IMG/VR virus record: IMGVR_UViG_3300031565_000316
Span: 1 to 26,284 of that record
Source of the DNA: a virus
DNA: 26,284 nucleotides
Reading direction: 5' to 3' (one strand)
In this document: piece by piece, positions 1 to 8,799 of the stretch
How the letters are laid out: each line of letters begins with the position of its first letter
How positions within the stretch are numbered: position 1 is the stretch's first letter
Translations under genes and position numbers: made by a program
The notes under the pieces: generated by a model
What the model was told of the DNA's origin: nothing
The model's input: the letters and a program-made list of their open reading frames with translations, nothing else
Databases searched by the model: none

Positions 1-25
1 TTCAAAGATAATAATAATTTTTAAA

Positions 26-502
26 TTACCAAGGAAGATCAACTACATTATTTTGTTCTGGCATAATCTCACTATCAATAATTTCTTTCATGCCTAGGAT
101 ATAATCTTTTCTTAGAGACTCTTTTAAGTTCCATATCATATCTGATTTAGAAATAGACTTGTAATCTGTTGTATGAAATATAGGTTTACTATTTGAATTA
201 ACTACATGTGTTCCAGTCACAAAAGATTTAGTTGGAGAATAAAATTCTTTTAGAGATTGAGGAATTAATAATATACCTGTATATGAAAAAACAATTTCTT
301 TTATTGTGTTATCTTTATTAGTAACTAAAGAAATTATATCAAATGTATATCTTGAAGACAAAAACTCCTTAATGGTTTTTTTCTCAACAACAATTTTTAC
401 TTTCTTGTTACGTGTCTTAACAGGTTTTTCAACAGGTTTTTCAACAGGTTTTTCAACAGGTTTCTTAGCAGCTTGTTTTTTGGTAGTTTTTTTCTTTTTC
501 AT
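26..502 (-). CDS. Small basic protein with KPVE repeats, last gene of the fibre cluster
   Basis: A 158-residue protein of unknown function. The first 35 or so residues are almost only Lys, Thr, Ala, Pro, Val and Glu and contain a tandem KPVE repeat, so this part is probably an extended basic linker. The rest (about residues 36-158) looks like a small folded domain with alternating hydrophobic residues and ends in VVDLPW. It starts 13 nt after the stop of the 160-aa gene, so it is probably cotranscribed with the fibre genes. No signal peptide or membrane segment is visible. A Lys-rich N-terminus could bind nucleic acid or an acidic surface, but that is inference. I do not recognise the family. 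Confidence is for a real gene, not a function. Confidence 0.75.
   Translation of the reverse strand: MKKKKTTKKQAAKKPVEKPVEKPVEKPVKTRNKKVKIVVEKKTIKEFLSSRYTFDIISLVTNKDNTIKEIVFSYTGILLIPQSLKEFYSPTKSFVTGTHVVNSNSKPIFHTTDYKSISKSDMIWNLKESLRKDYILGMKEIIDSEIMPEQNNVVDLPW
420..464 (-). repeat. 12-bp in-frame tandem repeat (KPVE codons)
   Basis: The plus strand shows the unit acaggtttttca three times in direct succession, then a fourth partial copy that diverges after about 8 bases. Because the unit is 12 bp, changes in copy number would lengthen or shorten the KPVE linker without shifting the frame. Confidence 0.85.
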
Positions 503-515
503 AATGTTTTATTTT

Positions 516-998
516 TTAGAATTCACATATTCCTTGCGCAGTCCACTGTCCTGATACTCCATCCCAGACCCCCCAAGTACTACCATCTGAATATGCACCA
601 CTCGCTGCCCATGCACCATCTTCACATTCCCCAACTCCATACAACGGAACAGTAAACCACTTCTCAACAGTAGTAAATCTTAGTACTGGTTCTGCAAAAC
701 AAGCATCTGAACCGAACTTAGATTTATTAGTAAAACGCAACTCTATAGCTACACATTCTACTGGTGGAGAACAGACTTGACTATAACCATACCATTCATT
801 CATTGAATGAGGTGTTGATGTATTTGGCCTTGGAACACAATTAGTATTTAATGCTGGAAAATTATTTAGTCCACCACCATTAATTAAATCATCCATCAAA
901 ATAGGATAAGGAAAAATACTAGTAGATACATAACTACCGTATTTCCTTTCTCTTGCTATACCTAGCATTGTTAATGTGCCTGATGATGGAACTGCCAT
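516..998 (-). CDS. Small virion/tail-tip protein, MAVPSSGTL family
   Basis: A 160-residue protein. Its N-terminus (MAVPSSGTLTMLGIARER, then a stretch with an INGGG turn, NTNC, and a TPHSMNEWYGYS segment near residues 62-73) matches a pattern I know from small virion-associated proteins of marine and flavobacterial phages. Those are often found beside tail fibres, but their exact role is unknown to me. The C-terminal half is rich in Gly, Trp and aromatic residues, with repeated WxxxG-like turns and six cysteines, as in a small beta domain. The start is one nucleotide after the stop of the 1415-aa fibre gene (TAA-A-ATG), which strongly suggests translational coupling. A fibre-tip or fibre-assembly partner is plausible by position only. 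Confidence 0.8.
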   Translation of the reverse strand: MAVPSSGTLTMLGIARERKYGSYVSTSIFPYPILMDDLINGGGLNNFPALNTNCVPRPNTSTPHSMNEWYGYSQVCSPPVECVAIELRFTNKSKFGSDACFAEPVLRFTTVEKWFTVPLYGVGECEDGAWAASGAYSDGSTWGVWDGVSGQWTAQGICEF

Positions 999-999
999 T

Positions 1000-3900
1000 T
1001 TACTTTAATTGTTTTTTAAGATCTTCTACTTCCTTAGTAAGTTCTTTAATCGCTTCAATTAATACACCCACAATGTTACCATAGGCAACAGATTTATATT
1101 CTTCTCCTTCTAATACAACTTCTGGTAAAACTTTCTCTACTTCCTGTGCAATGACACCTAAGCCACGTTCACCGTCTTTATCAAAGGTAACACCTCTTAA
1201 TGCATTAACCTTCTCTAGTGCATTAGGAATAGTCTCTATGTTTGTTTTAAGCCTTTCATCTGAGTATGCAGTTACATTACCACTTGCTACAAAATTACCT
1301 GTAACACTTACTTGTGTATTATTTACTTCAAATCTTTCAACGCCACCTGTAACTACTCTCCACTCATCAGCTGCATGAAATTGCATATATGTATTTGTAT
1401 CACCTGTGTGATAAATTGCACTTGGTACGTATAAACTACCACCTACTGTGAAATTACCAGCAACAACATTACCATTAGATGATAGATTACCTAAGCCAAC
1501 TTCTGCCGGACTATCAATAGTACAGTTTAATGTAACAGTACCTGAAGTACCTCCACCAGACATTCCTGTTCCAGCAGTTACCCCTGTAATATCACCTGAA
1601 TTATTTGAATAATAAGGATCTGTTATTAGTTTACGGAACTGAGCTGCAGTTGCTTTTCTGATATATCCATCATTAGTATTTACATATATATCTGTAATTG
1701 CATCTGTTGTATTACCTGATGTTGTATTTATCCAACCAAAATTTGCATATCCACTACCATCTGTTCTTACTACTTTGTTTGCAACATCTGCTCTAGTACC
1801 ACCTAAGTCTAAACCATCTAGTAAATTAGAGTCTGCTGCTTTTCCAGAAGTTGTTAAGTAACTTGCTCCGTTAGTAAGTTGATTGTTATTAGTAATTGTA
1901 TTTCTAAACTCAGTACCAACTAACGTTAATCCTGTACCTGCCGTATATGTTGTGTTTACATATGATGTAATATATTTAGCACCATTGGTAATGTTAGCAT
2001 TATCCAATGCAATGTTAGCGGTTCCATCAAAAGAAACACCTGCAATTGTTCTAGCATTTAATAACTTAGTTGCACTACCTGCATTGCCACTAACAGTTGT
2101 TTGCACAATGTTTGATACTTTAGCATTGTTAGTAACAATATTTGCTGCTTGTGTACTAGATATAGTTGTTGTATTACCTGCCATAGCAGTAGAAGCCGTA
2201 GTACCTATTACTAGGTTACTCGTTCCACTTCCTGTACCTGCCCCAATTAAAGTTCTTACCTCAGCAGCACTTATACCGCTGTTTAAAGTTGGTGTAGATC
2301 CATTACTTAAAATAGCTGGGGTTCCTGTATCGGTTACCTTAGCAGTATTGGCCGTAATAGCAGATGCTTGAGCAGAAGTGATTCCAACCTTAGCCGTGTT
2401 TGCTGTAATCGCAGAAGCTTGAGCACTCGTGATTCCAGTCTTTGCGCTGTTCGCTGTAATAGCTGATGCTTGGCTAGTGGATATGGTTGTAGTATTACCA
2501 GCCATTGCGGTTGAAGACGTTGTACCTATTACTAAATTACTAGTTCCAGTTCCTGCCCCTATAAAAGCTCTAATAGCTGAAGGACTACTACAGTAACGTA
2601 AGTAATTATCTGATGAATCATTAACTCTAAAAGCTATTGCTCCAGATATTGTGGATTGATTAGCATAATTAGCTCTAAATAATCTTGCACTAATATCAGC
2701 AGCACTATCTCTAGAAACTAATGTGCTTGCTGTAGCTCCAGATGTTGCACTAACATTAAGCGTTACTGCTCCTGATGTTCCTCCACCTGTTAAAAATGTC
2801 CCTGCACCTACTGAAGTTATATCACCGGTGTTAGTAGTATAACCTGCACCGTTAGTGATATTTTTATTATCCAGAGTAATATTAGCACTACCATTAAATG
2901 ATACACCTGATATAGTTCTTGCAGTTTGTAAAACTGTTGCACTCCCTGCATTTCCTGTAATTGTAGTCTGCACAACATTAGGAGCAGTATTACTAAATAC
3001 AGTACCCGTTAATGTTAAACCCGAACCTGCGGTGTAAGTTGTATCAACATATGAGGTTATATACTTTGAATCATTAGTCCATTGTGAGATGTTACCACCT
3101 TTATTAGTAAATGTCTGAGCATTAGAAGCAGTAGTTGTACCTGTATTAGTTGTATAACCTCTACCATTAGAAATGTTACTATTGTCTAATGAAATATCAG
3201 CACTTCCATCAAAAGATACACCCGCAATAGTTCTTGCAGTCTGTAATACTGTAGCAGAACCCGCATTCCCTGATACTGTTGTCTGGACAATGTTAGGTGC
3301 TGTGTTAGCAAATACAGTTCCTGTTAATGAAAGACCTGTACCTGCAGTATATTGTGTATTGGTATCTGTTGTCTTATAGCCCGAATCATTTGTCCATTGA
3401 GATATAGCACCACTTTTATTTGTAAAAGTCTCTGTGCTACTTGGAGTTGTAGTTCCTTGAGGAATACTAAAAGATGTAGTTAAAGTACCACCATCTTGTT
3501 GTGTTATTGTAATTGTTTTAGTTGATGTACCTGAATCACTAAGACCAGTTACCATATTATCATATGCAGAATTAGATTCTGTTGAACCACCTCCACTCCA
3601 AGTAACTGCACCACCAACAGTTAAAGCATTTGTACTGCCATTAAATGTTAATCCTGCATCACTTGTTAGATTAGTTGATCCATTCCAATATGCTACTCTT
3701 CCTGATGAACCACTACCTGTTACGTTTCCTACTTGAGTGTTATCTATTTTCTGCCAAGCATCTGTAGCTAGGTCAGAGAATACTGCCCAATCACCTACTG
3801 CCCAATCAGTAATACCATCTAAGTTTGTAGAACCTGCAGTAGAAACAATATAGTATTCACCTGGAGTTCCTTTAGCACTAACCAACGTAGGTACGTTAGT

Positions 3901-5247
3901 AGCTGCATCCCAGGTTCCTATATATTTCAATACACCTGTTACCGCAGAATCAATTGCAGTTTGTATTTGAGCACCTGTAGCTAAACTAGCAGAAGAGGAA
4001 TTTACCGCTCCTGTAATTGCGTTTACTGTTGGTGTCGCACCTGCCGTAACAGAAATTCTATTTGCAGTACCGCTTACACTTGTAACTCCTGCACTACTTG
4101 AAGTACCTGCCCCAATAAGGGTTCTTACTTCAGCAGCAGATATACCTGAGTTTAACGTAGGTGTTGCTCCATTAGATAGAATTGCTGGTATGCCTGTATC
4201 AGATACTTTAGCAGAGTTGTTTGTAATAGCAGTTGCTTGAGCACCTGTTATTGTTGTTATGTTACCTGCTTTTGCAGTTGATGAGGTTGTGCCTATTGTA
4301 AGACTAGATGTACCAGCTCCTATAAGACTTCTCATTTCACTAGCTGATATTCCAGAATTTAGTGAAGGAGTAGTCCCATCTGATAAGACTGCAGGTGTAC
4401 CTGTATCACTTACTTTAGCATTATTAGTAAGAATGTTTGATGCTTGAGTAGAAGTTATAGTTGTAGTATCACCTCTCTTTGCTGTTGTTGATGTAGTTCC
4501 TAATACTAAATTAGATGATCCTGTACCTGCCCCAATGAGACTTCTCATTTCTGCAGCTGATATTCCTGAGTTTAATGATGGAGTAGTTCCATCAGATAAA
4601 ACTGCTGGTGTTCCACTATCTGTTATTTTCTTATTGTTATTTACAATATCTGTAGCTTGTTGAGCAGTGATAGTTGTAGTATCACCTGCCATTGCAGTTG
4701 TTGATGTTGTACCAATAACTAAGTTAGAACTACCATTTCCTGTTCCCGCACCTATAAGAGATCTTACTTCTGCTCCAGTTACACCCGAAGCTAAAGTTGG
4801 TGTACCACCACCACTAAATATACCTGGCTCAGCATAAATAGTAGAGCTATTAAACGCATTAGATCCAAATGTATATGTTTGATTTGTAGTACCACTAACG
4901 CTAAACGTAAGTGTGTTACCTGATTTAGTTATACCATTAAGATAAAAGTTTGATGCAGATGTTAAATATCTACCATCTAAGTCTTGTGTAAGATCTGATA
5001 AACCAGAACGTTGTAATGTTAATATACCAGTTGCTGTATCAAAGCTAATACCAGATACATAATTATTTGCATCCGTGGGTACATCAATCCAATTTGTTGC
5101 ACCTCCTGTTGAAGAAAGTATTTGTCCTTTAATTCCTGCATCCCCATCTGAATCCAATAATGTACCACCAGCTCCAAGTGTTACTGAAGTAGTAAAGTTA
5201 TTTCCATCTAGGTTTAAAAGCCTTTGTGATCCTGGTATTGTTGCCAT
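1000..5247 (-). CDS. Giant repeat-rich tail fibre with C-terminal S74 self-cleaving chaperone domain
   Basis: A 1415-residue fibre. The N-terminus (MATIPGSQRLLNLDG) and residues 1-100 resemble the fibre-start segments of the 800- and 520-aa genes. Residues about 148-382 hold three to four copies of a roughly 70-residue unit with TGTPAVLSDGTTPSLNSGIS and RSLIGAGT; diverged copies recur at about 896-1045. Residues about 438-505 contain a separate compact domain (KYIGTWDAATN, GEYYIV, DWAVGDWAVF) of a type common in phage fibres. Residues about 610-819 hold two 105-residue units with ISQWTNDS and GNAGSATVLQTART, with a third partial copy near 1050-1110. The end (1329-1415) starts with SDERLKTNI and includes GVIAQEVEKVLPEVV, typical of the peptidase S74 intramolecular chaperone, followed by a short helix. 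It starts one nucleotide after the upstream 579-aa gene. The product should be a trimeric host-binding fibre that loses its last ~87 residues after folding. Confidence 0.93.
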   Translation of the reverse strand: MATIPGSQRLLNLDGNNFTTSVTLGAGGTLLDSDGDAGIKGQILSSTGGATNWIDVPTDANNYVSGISFDTATGILTLQRSGLSDLTQDLDGRYLTSASNFYLNGITKSGNTLTFSVSGTTNQTYTFGSNAFNSSTIYAEPGIFSGGGTPTLASGVTGAEVRSLIGAGTGNGSSNLVIGTTSTTAMAGDTTTITAQQATDIVNNNKKITDSGTPAVLSDGTTPSLNSGISAAEMRSLIGAGTGSSNLVLGTTSTTAKRGDTTTITSTQASNILTNNAKVSDTGTPAVLSDGTTPSLNSGISASEMRSLIGAGTSSLTIGTTSSTAKAGNITTITGAQATAITNNSAKVSDTGIPAILSNGATPTLNSGISAAEVRTLIGAGTSSSAGVTSVSGTANRISVTAGATPTVNAITGAVNSSSASLATGAQIQTAIDSAVTGVLKYIGTWDAATNVPTLVSAKGTPGEYYIVSTAGSTNLDGITDWAVGDWAVFSDLATDAWQKIDNTQVGNVTGSGSSGRVAYWNGSTNLTSDAGLTFNGSTNALTVGGAVTWSGGGSTESNSAYDNMVTGLSDSGTSTKTITITQQDGGTLTTSFSIPQGTTTPSSTETFTNKSGAISQWTNDSGYKTTDTNTQYTAGTGLSLTGTVFANTAPNIVQTTVSGNAGSATVLQTARTIAGVSFDGSADISLDNSNISNGRGYTTNTGTTTASNAQTFTNKGGNISQWTNDSKYITSYVDTTYTAGSGLTLTGTVFSNTAPNVVQTTITGNAGSATVLQTARTISGVSFNGSANITLDNKNITNGAGYTTNTGDITSVGAGTFLTGGGTSGAVTLNVSATSGATASTLVSRDSAADISARLFRANYANQSTISGAIAFRVNDSSDNYLRYCSSPSAIRAFIGAGTGTSNLVIGTTSSTAMAGNTTTISTSQASAITANSAKTGITSAQASAITANTAKVGITSAQASAITANTAKVTDTGTPAILSNGSTPTLNSGISAAEVRTLIGAGTGSGTSNLVIGTTASTAMAGNTTTISSTQAANIVTNNAKVSNIVQTTVSGNAGSATKLLNARTIAGVSFDGTANIALDNANITNGAKYITSYVNTTYTAGTGLTLVGTEFRNTITNNNQLTNGASYLTTSGKAADSNLLDGLDLGGTRADVANKVVRTDGSGYANFGWINTTSGNTTDAITDIYVNTNDGYIRKATAAQFRKLITDPYYSNNSGDITGVTAGTGMSGGGTSGTVTLNCTIDSPAEVGLGNLSSNGNVVAGNFTVGGSLYVPSAIYHTGDTNTYMQFHAADEWRVVTGGVERFEVNNTQVSVTGNFVASGNVTAYSDERLKTNIETIPNALEKVNALRGVTFDKDGERGLGVIAQEVEKVLPEVVLEGEEYKSVAYGNIVGVLIEAIKELTKEVEDLKKQLK
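1003..1263 (-). other. Peptidase S74 (intramolecular chaperone auto-processing) domain of the fibre
   Basis: Codes for residues about 1329-1415. The motif S-D-E-R-L-K-T places the expected catalytic serine at residue 1329 and the lysine of the Ser-Lys pair at 1334. In this family the chaperone trimerises, helps the fibre fold, and is then released by cleavage just before the serine. The C-terminal helix (about residues 1385-1415, many Glu and Lys) fits the expected coiled coil. The cleavage site is inferred from the family. Confidence 0.88.
2113..2562 (-). repeat. Second block of the ~70-aa fibre repeat, with a short 17-aa tandem inside
   Basis: Encodes residues about 896-1045 of the large fibre, where the SNLVIGTT / TAMAGNTTTIS / ISAAEVRTLIGAGT unit reappears twice, far from the first block. 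Between the copies, GITSAQASAITAN(S/T)AK repeats in tandem with a 17-residue (51-bp) period at about 2335-2469. This short stretch looks like a local duplication. Confidence 0.85.
2827..3420 (-). repeat. 105-aa (315-bp) fibre repeat, two copies
   Basis: Encodes residues about 610-807 of the large fibre. ISQWTNDS, TAGTGL and VLQTARTI each recur exactly 105 residues later. A third, shorter relative (GNAGSATKLLNARTIAGVSF) lies near residue 1054. The GNAGSAT...ARTI pattern is widespread in long phage fibres and is expected to form a trimeric beta shaft. Confidence 0.85.
4102..4806 (-). repeat. First block of the ~70-aa fibre repeat, three to four copies
   Basis: Encodes residues about 148-382 of the large fibre. 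The segment RSLIGAGT...SNLVIGTTSTTA...DTTTIT...QA...TNNAKVSDTGTPAVLSDG returns every 68-72 residues. The protein copies are close to identical, while the DNA copies differ at many third codon positions. Confidence 0.87.
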
Positions 5248-5248
5248 G

Positions 5249-6988
5249 TTATTTCTTTTTACCTTTTATTTTAAATCTAGTCATTTTCATTTTTATAGCT
5301 GGATCCATTTCTGCTGCATACTTAGTACCAAATAAAATAACATCTCTTGTCTCACCCATTTTATATGCATTTTTTGAAACATCACCAGAAGCAGTTATTT
5401 TTATACGTAATGTATTTCCAACTGAAGTAAAGTTATGTTCTCCTGTTTCAGTTCCTTTATATGTTTCCCAGGTAGTCCCATTATCATTAGAAACAAAATA
5501 ACTTAAACTACATCCACTTGGTATAAAGTAATTTGTTCTATTCCAAAAAACAAAATCAACACTAGCTGAATTGTCTAATGAATACTCTCCATATTCTATT
5601 GACCAGTTTTCAATTAGTTCGTTTCTATATGTGTCACTCCATATTCTAAAACCATGACCGTCTGCTCCATATCCAGTTTGAATCCACCAAGGCGTACCGT
5701 TAGATGAATACATTCTTACTACATTATTCCCATAGTCAGATCTATATGATCTACCTCTACCTAAAGAAGTTTGATCTTCAGTAGTATCATTATATCTATA
5801 AAGACATACTATTCTATCATTATCAAAATCAACCCATCCAGGGTTCATAGCTTTTCCTCTATCTGATGCAGTTGGCATAAAATTAGGATGCCCAGGCATT
5901 TTATCAGTAGGTTGTCCACCTATAGCAGATTGGTATTTTGTACCTGCCCTAAATTCTACAGCAAAGTTATTACCAGGAGTTTGAGCTTCAACATACCTTA
6001 TATCTAGTATTGTAGCAGTATTCCCTGAAAAACATGGAGTAATATCCATTAAAGTAAATCTAGAATTACATCCTGTCCAAAACACATTAGGTGCATTTAC
6101 AGGATCTGGTATAAACCAACCATGTTCATACCCATCATCTCCTTGACCAGCATCACCCATATCACACCAGACCGTTTTAGGATTAGCTGTTGAAGCATCT
6201 ACTACTAGTATAAAGTTTGCATTATAAAATCTAGACTCTAATACTCTATCATTTACCTCATCATAAAAGCACTTTCCTCTATATCCACTTCTATCTTCTG
6301 GAGCTGAACCAGGATACATTACATTTGTATCATTTGTAGCTAGTCTTTCCTCAACACCTGTTTTTAAGTTTCTACGCATTACTTTTTTGTAATGGTGTGC
6401 GTCATGCTCAGCTGCATATATCCATTCTCCAGCTGCACATAAACCACTATAGTACGCACCACCCACTCTATCAACATATCCACCGGCCAAATCTTGTGAA
6501 CCTATGAATACATCAGGATTACTATGTGTAGGTCTTGGATCTTTTATAAAAGTTGATCCTCCATTTACACAACCACTATAATCAAAAGTAGTATAGCCTT
6601 CAACATTATACGTCATGGCCACGCCTAACTTATTGGTCTTGTCTATAGCTACAGATTGTAAATGATTATATGTACTTGTTGTGTCTCTCCATAAGAAGTT
6701 TGCATCGTAAAACAACCTAGTCATTGTACCATCATCATTCAATCTCCTTACAGCAAAGCCATCACCCCAGCCTACGGTAAAAAGTAAATCACCGTCTATT
6801 TCATATCCATTACCAAATCCTATTACCGCATCTCCACCATCATAATCACCACTACCACTAGACACAGTGGTATTACTCATGCCTCTTTTAGTCACGGGTA
6901 CAATAGCAACTTGACCTGCATAGTCATTTGCTGCACATCCTACTATGGATTTTATGTCTGCTCTTTCTAAGCTAACTGTTTTATACAT
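5249..6988 (-). CDS. 579-aa protein within the fibre cluster, candidate beta-rich tail adhesin
   Basis: A 579-residue protein that I do not recognise. It is rich in Gly, Asp, aromatic residues and short strands separated by turns (for example FTVGWGDGFAVRRL, YDEVNDRVLESRFYNANF and WVDFDNDRIVCLYRYND), which suggests blade-like repeats of a beta-propeller or a similar beta-rich binding domain. A C-terminal segment (about 470-545) with WNRTNYFIPSG, SNDNGTTWE and NTLRIKITASG looks like a separate beta-sandwich. The last residues are lysine-rich. No signal peptide or membrane helix is visible. Its start lies inside the end of the small 56-aa gene (22-nt overlap), and its stop is one nucleotide before the 1415-aa fibre start. 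Being locked between two fibre genes suggests a tailspike or receptor-binding role, possibly glycan binding. Fold and role are inference. Confidence 0.85.
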   Translation of the reverse strand: MYKTVSLERADIKSIVGCAANDYAGQVAIVPVTKRGMSNTTVSSGSGDYDGGDAVIGFGNGYEIDGDLLFTVGWGDGFAVRRLNDDGTMTRLFYDANFLWRDTTSTYNHLQSVAIDKTNKLGVAMTYNVEGYTTFDYSGCVNGGSTFIKDPRPTHSNPDVFIGSQDLAGGYVDRVGGAYYSGLCAAGEWIYAAEHDAHHYKKVMRRNLKTGVEERLATNDTNVMYPGSAPEDRSGYRGKCFYDEVNDRVLESRFYNANFILVVDASTANPKTVWCDMGDAGQGDDGYEHGWFIPDPVNAPNVFWTGCNSRFTLMDITPCFSGNTATILDIRYVEAQTPGNNFAVEFRAGTKYQSAIGGQPTDKMPGHPNFMPTASDRGKAMNPGWVDFDNDRIVCLYRYNDTTEDQTSLGRGRSYRSDYGNNVVRMYSSNGTPWWIQTGYGADGHGFRIWSDTYRNELIENWSIEYGEYSLDNSASVDFVFWNRTNYFIPSGCSLSYFVSNDNGTTWETYKGTETGEHNFTSVGNTLRIKITASGDVSKNAYKMGETRDVILFGTKYAAEMDPAIKMKMTRFKIKGKKK

Positions 6989-7137
6989 TCGTTTATTTCA
7001 AATTTTAATAATTGAATCATATTGTCATCAAACCCATATCCAGGTTGCATTAAAAATTCTTCTTGTAAAGCTAATTCATATTCAGCTAAACAATTTAGCC
7101 AATACTCTCTATCTGTTCCTGGTTCTGTTCCTGCCAT
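6967..7137 (-). CDS. Small 56-aa protein between fibre genes
   Basis: A short, probably helical protein starting MAGTEPGTDREYWLN and containing two amphipathic helices (NCLAEYELALQEEFL and NMIQLLKFEINECIKQLA). A longer reading from 7164 adds nine residues but would overlap the previous gene by 25 nt. I chose the ATG at 7137 because it lies two nucleotides after the stop of the 520-aa gene, the spacing used elsewhere in this cluster. It overlaps the 579-aa gene by 22 nt. A small helical protein in such a position could be a fibre chaperone or a linker, but there is no motif to prove it. Confidence 0.75.
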   Translation of the reverse strand: MAGTEPGTDREYWLNCLAEYELALQEEFLMQPGYGFDDNMIQLLKFEINECIKQLA

Positions 7138-7139
7138 AA

Positions 7140-8702
7140 TTATGATGTTATTACTTCTACCCAAAACTGATGGAAATTTCTACTAGTTGCTACATTATAC
7201 ATATATGATGCATTGTCCCCACTATATATAATAGAAGCATTTGATCTACTTAATGCAGCTAATGTAGTTTGTGAATCCATATATATTTCAATGTGATCTA
7301 TAAACCTTGTTTCTGGTTTTTCATACTGTATATAATATGCTGTGTTTAAATTAATAACAGTCATATTACTAACACTTAATGCACCAACAGTGTATGTTTT
7401 AGATACCGTACCTGGACTAGAATATATTCCTTCTTTAACTGCATATATTCTATATGTCATTGTACCACCTGTATTAAAGGTAGTATCTACAATTGTCATA
7501 GTTGATGCAAAATCATCTGGAGGTATTTGTCCAATAATTCCAAAATCACCACCATCATCTGATGACCAAACTTGATAGTAATCTATATTATTTGTTGATG
7601 ATTTACCAAATAAAATCTCTATAGTTTCACCTACAATAGTTGCACTAATGTTAGTAGGTGCTCCTGGATCAGAAGGTCTATGATTAGATATAGCATTATC
7701 TACATATGTCTTACTTGTTGCATCTGTACCAGATGAAACTGTATCTACACCTTGTATACGTCCTGTACCACCAAGAGTAATATCACCACCTGATACTGTT
7801 ATATCATTGGCAAAAGTAGAATTACCATTTGTGTCATTTATTGTTGTTGTTTTTCTACCTGCCCATCCACTACTCCAATTATCAGGAGAAGAGTTAATTT
7901 CCAGTCCTGATTCAGCATTTAAATAAAGAAATTCATTTGTTTGTCCTGTTGCTACAGTATATGACTCACCTGCATTTAGTACAAGTTGTTGTCCACCACC
8001 TGTAATATAACCATTAAATGTTGTATTATCTGTAAATGTTTTAACACCACCTATTGATTGTGCTCCTGTGGTTCTTATAACTGTACTGTCTAATTGAATA
8101 GTACCTGTACCTGTTATAGTTCCACCTGTAATACCATTTGTTGTAGCTATAGAAGTAACACCTGAACTTGTAACGTATCTTCCGTCAAGATCAACTGTTA
8201 ATGCAGTAAGACCTGAACGGTTTAATGTTAATATTCCATTTGTAGTATTAAAACTTACGGAACTAACATAATTATTTGTATCTGTATCTGTAGCATTAAT
8301 TGTAATAGTATCACCACTTCTAACTGTGCTAACATTAGTACCACCTGCTATAGTAATAGAATCATTATTACTATTAGCAGTTGCTGTTCCACCGGAATCA
8401 GCTACTACATTTTTATAAATTGCTTGAGAAGAACCTTTATCAGAGTTTGATAAGGTAATTGTTCCTGAAGAGGTGACTGTGCCCGTACCAGATAAACCAT
8501 TAGAACCTGTAACAGTAACTGATGTAACAGTACCAGTTCCAGATCCTGCTCCAATGTCTGATAAAAGTTGTGCTTTAGTTCTATACTTCAATGCTGAACC
8601 ATCCCATACTAATATACCAGTATACGTACTATCATCATTCCCTATACTAGTAACAGTACATGATCCATCTATATTTATTGAAGATAAAAAACTTATAGCC
8701 AT
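7140..8702 (-). CDS. Tail fibre protein with C-terminal fibronectin type III-like domains
   Basis: A 520-residue fibre. The N-terminus (MAISFLSSINIDGSCTVTSIG, then LVWDGSALKYRTKAQLLSDIGAG near residues 30-54) matches the opening found in many marine phage fibres. Residues about 55-230 are Gly/Thr/Ser-rich beta-shaft sequence with GTVTSV and GITGGTITGTGTI repeats. Around 210-345, segments such as GVKTFTDNTTFNG and ATSKTYVDNAI are also common in fibres. From about 347, GAPTNISATI, YYQVWSSDDGG and YRIYAVKEG look like an FN3 domain, and the last 80 residues (YIQYEKPETRFIDHIEIYMDS) look like a second one. FN3 domains in phages often aid surface binding. The gene follows a terminator and begins the downstream adhesin cluster. 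Confidence 0.88.
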   Translation of the reverse strand: MAISFLSSINIDGSCTVTSIGNDDSTYTGILVWDGSALKYRTKAQLLSDIGAGSGTGTVTSVTVTGSNGLSGTGTVTSSGTITLSNSDKGSSQAIYKNVVADSGGTATANSNNDSITIAGGTNVSTVRSGDTITINATDTDTNNYVSSVSFNTTNGILTLNRSGLTALTVDLDGRYVTSSGVTSIATTNGITGGTITGTGTIQLDSTVIRTTGAQSIGGVKTFTDNTTFNGYITGGGQQLVLNAGESYTVATGQTNEFLYLNAESGLEINSSPDNWSSGWAGRKTTTINDTNGNSTFANDITVSGGDITLGGTGRIQGVDTVSSGTDATSKTYVDNAISNHRPSDPGAPTNISATIVGETIEILFGKSSTNNIDYYQVWSSDDGGDFGIIGQIPPDDFASTMTIVDTTFNTGGTMTYRIYAVKEGIYSSPGTVSKTYTVGALSVSNMTVINLNTAYYIQYEKPETRFIDHIEIYMDSQTTLAALSRSNASIIYSGDNASYMYNVATSRNFHQFWVEVITS

Positions 8703-8735
8703 GACGTTTTATTCTTTGTTTGCAATATACATATT

Positions 8736-8784
8736 TTAAAAAAAAGGGGAAACACTAAATACTAGATTTAAATGCTTCCCCTTT
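8736..8784 (-). terminator. Rho-independent terminator after the 800-aa fibre gene
   Basis: On the minus strand AAAGGGGAA pairs with TTCCCCTTT (9 bp) around a loop of about 24 nt, followed directly by a run of Ts. It lies between the stop at 8800 and the next start at 8702. The large loop makes it less ideal than the other terminators here, but the stem and T-run are clear. Confidence 0.75.
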
Positions 8785-8799
8785 AAATTCTACTATTTA

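Noticed and set aside
1883-2371. 162-codon plus-strand frame opposite the giant fibre
   Set aside because: It is the mirror of the repeat-rich Thr/Ser/Gly fibre sequence, composed almost only of Val, Leu, Ala and Pro. Several similar frames lie opposite other fibre repeats (2855-3037, 3173-3379, 4259-4447). No leader or neighbour supports any of them.
2113-4806. Repeated DNA considered as a CRISPR array
   Set aside because: The repeats lie in a continuous 1415-codon frame, vary in DNA sequence, and have no unique spacers of uniform length.
7138-7164. Longer start (7164) for the 56-aa gene
   Set aside because: It would add nine residues (MGRSNNIII) overlapping the previous gene by 25 nt. The ATG at 7137 sits two nucleotides after the stop, matching the local spacing.
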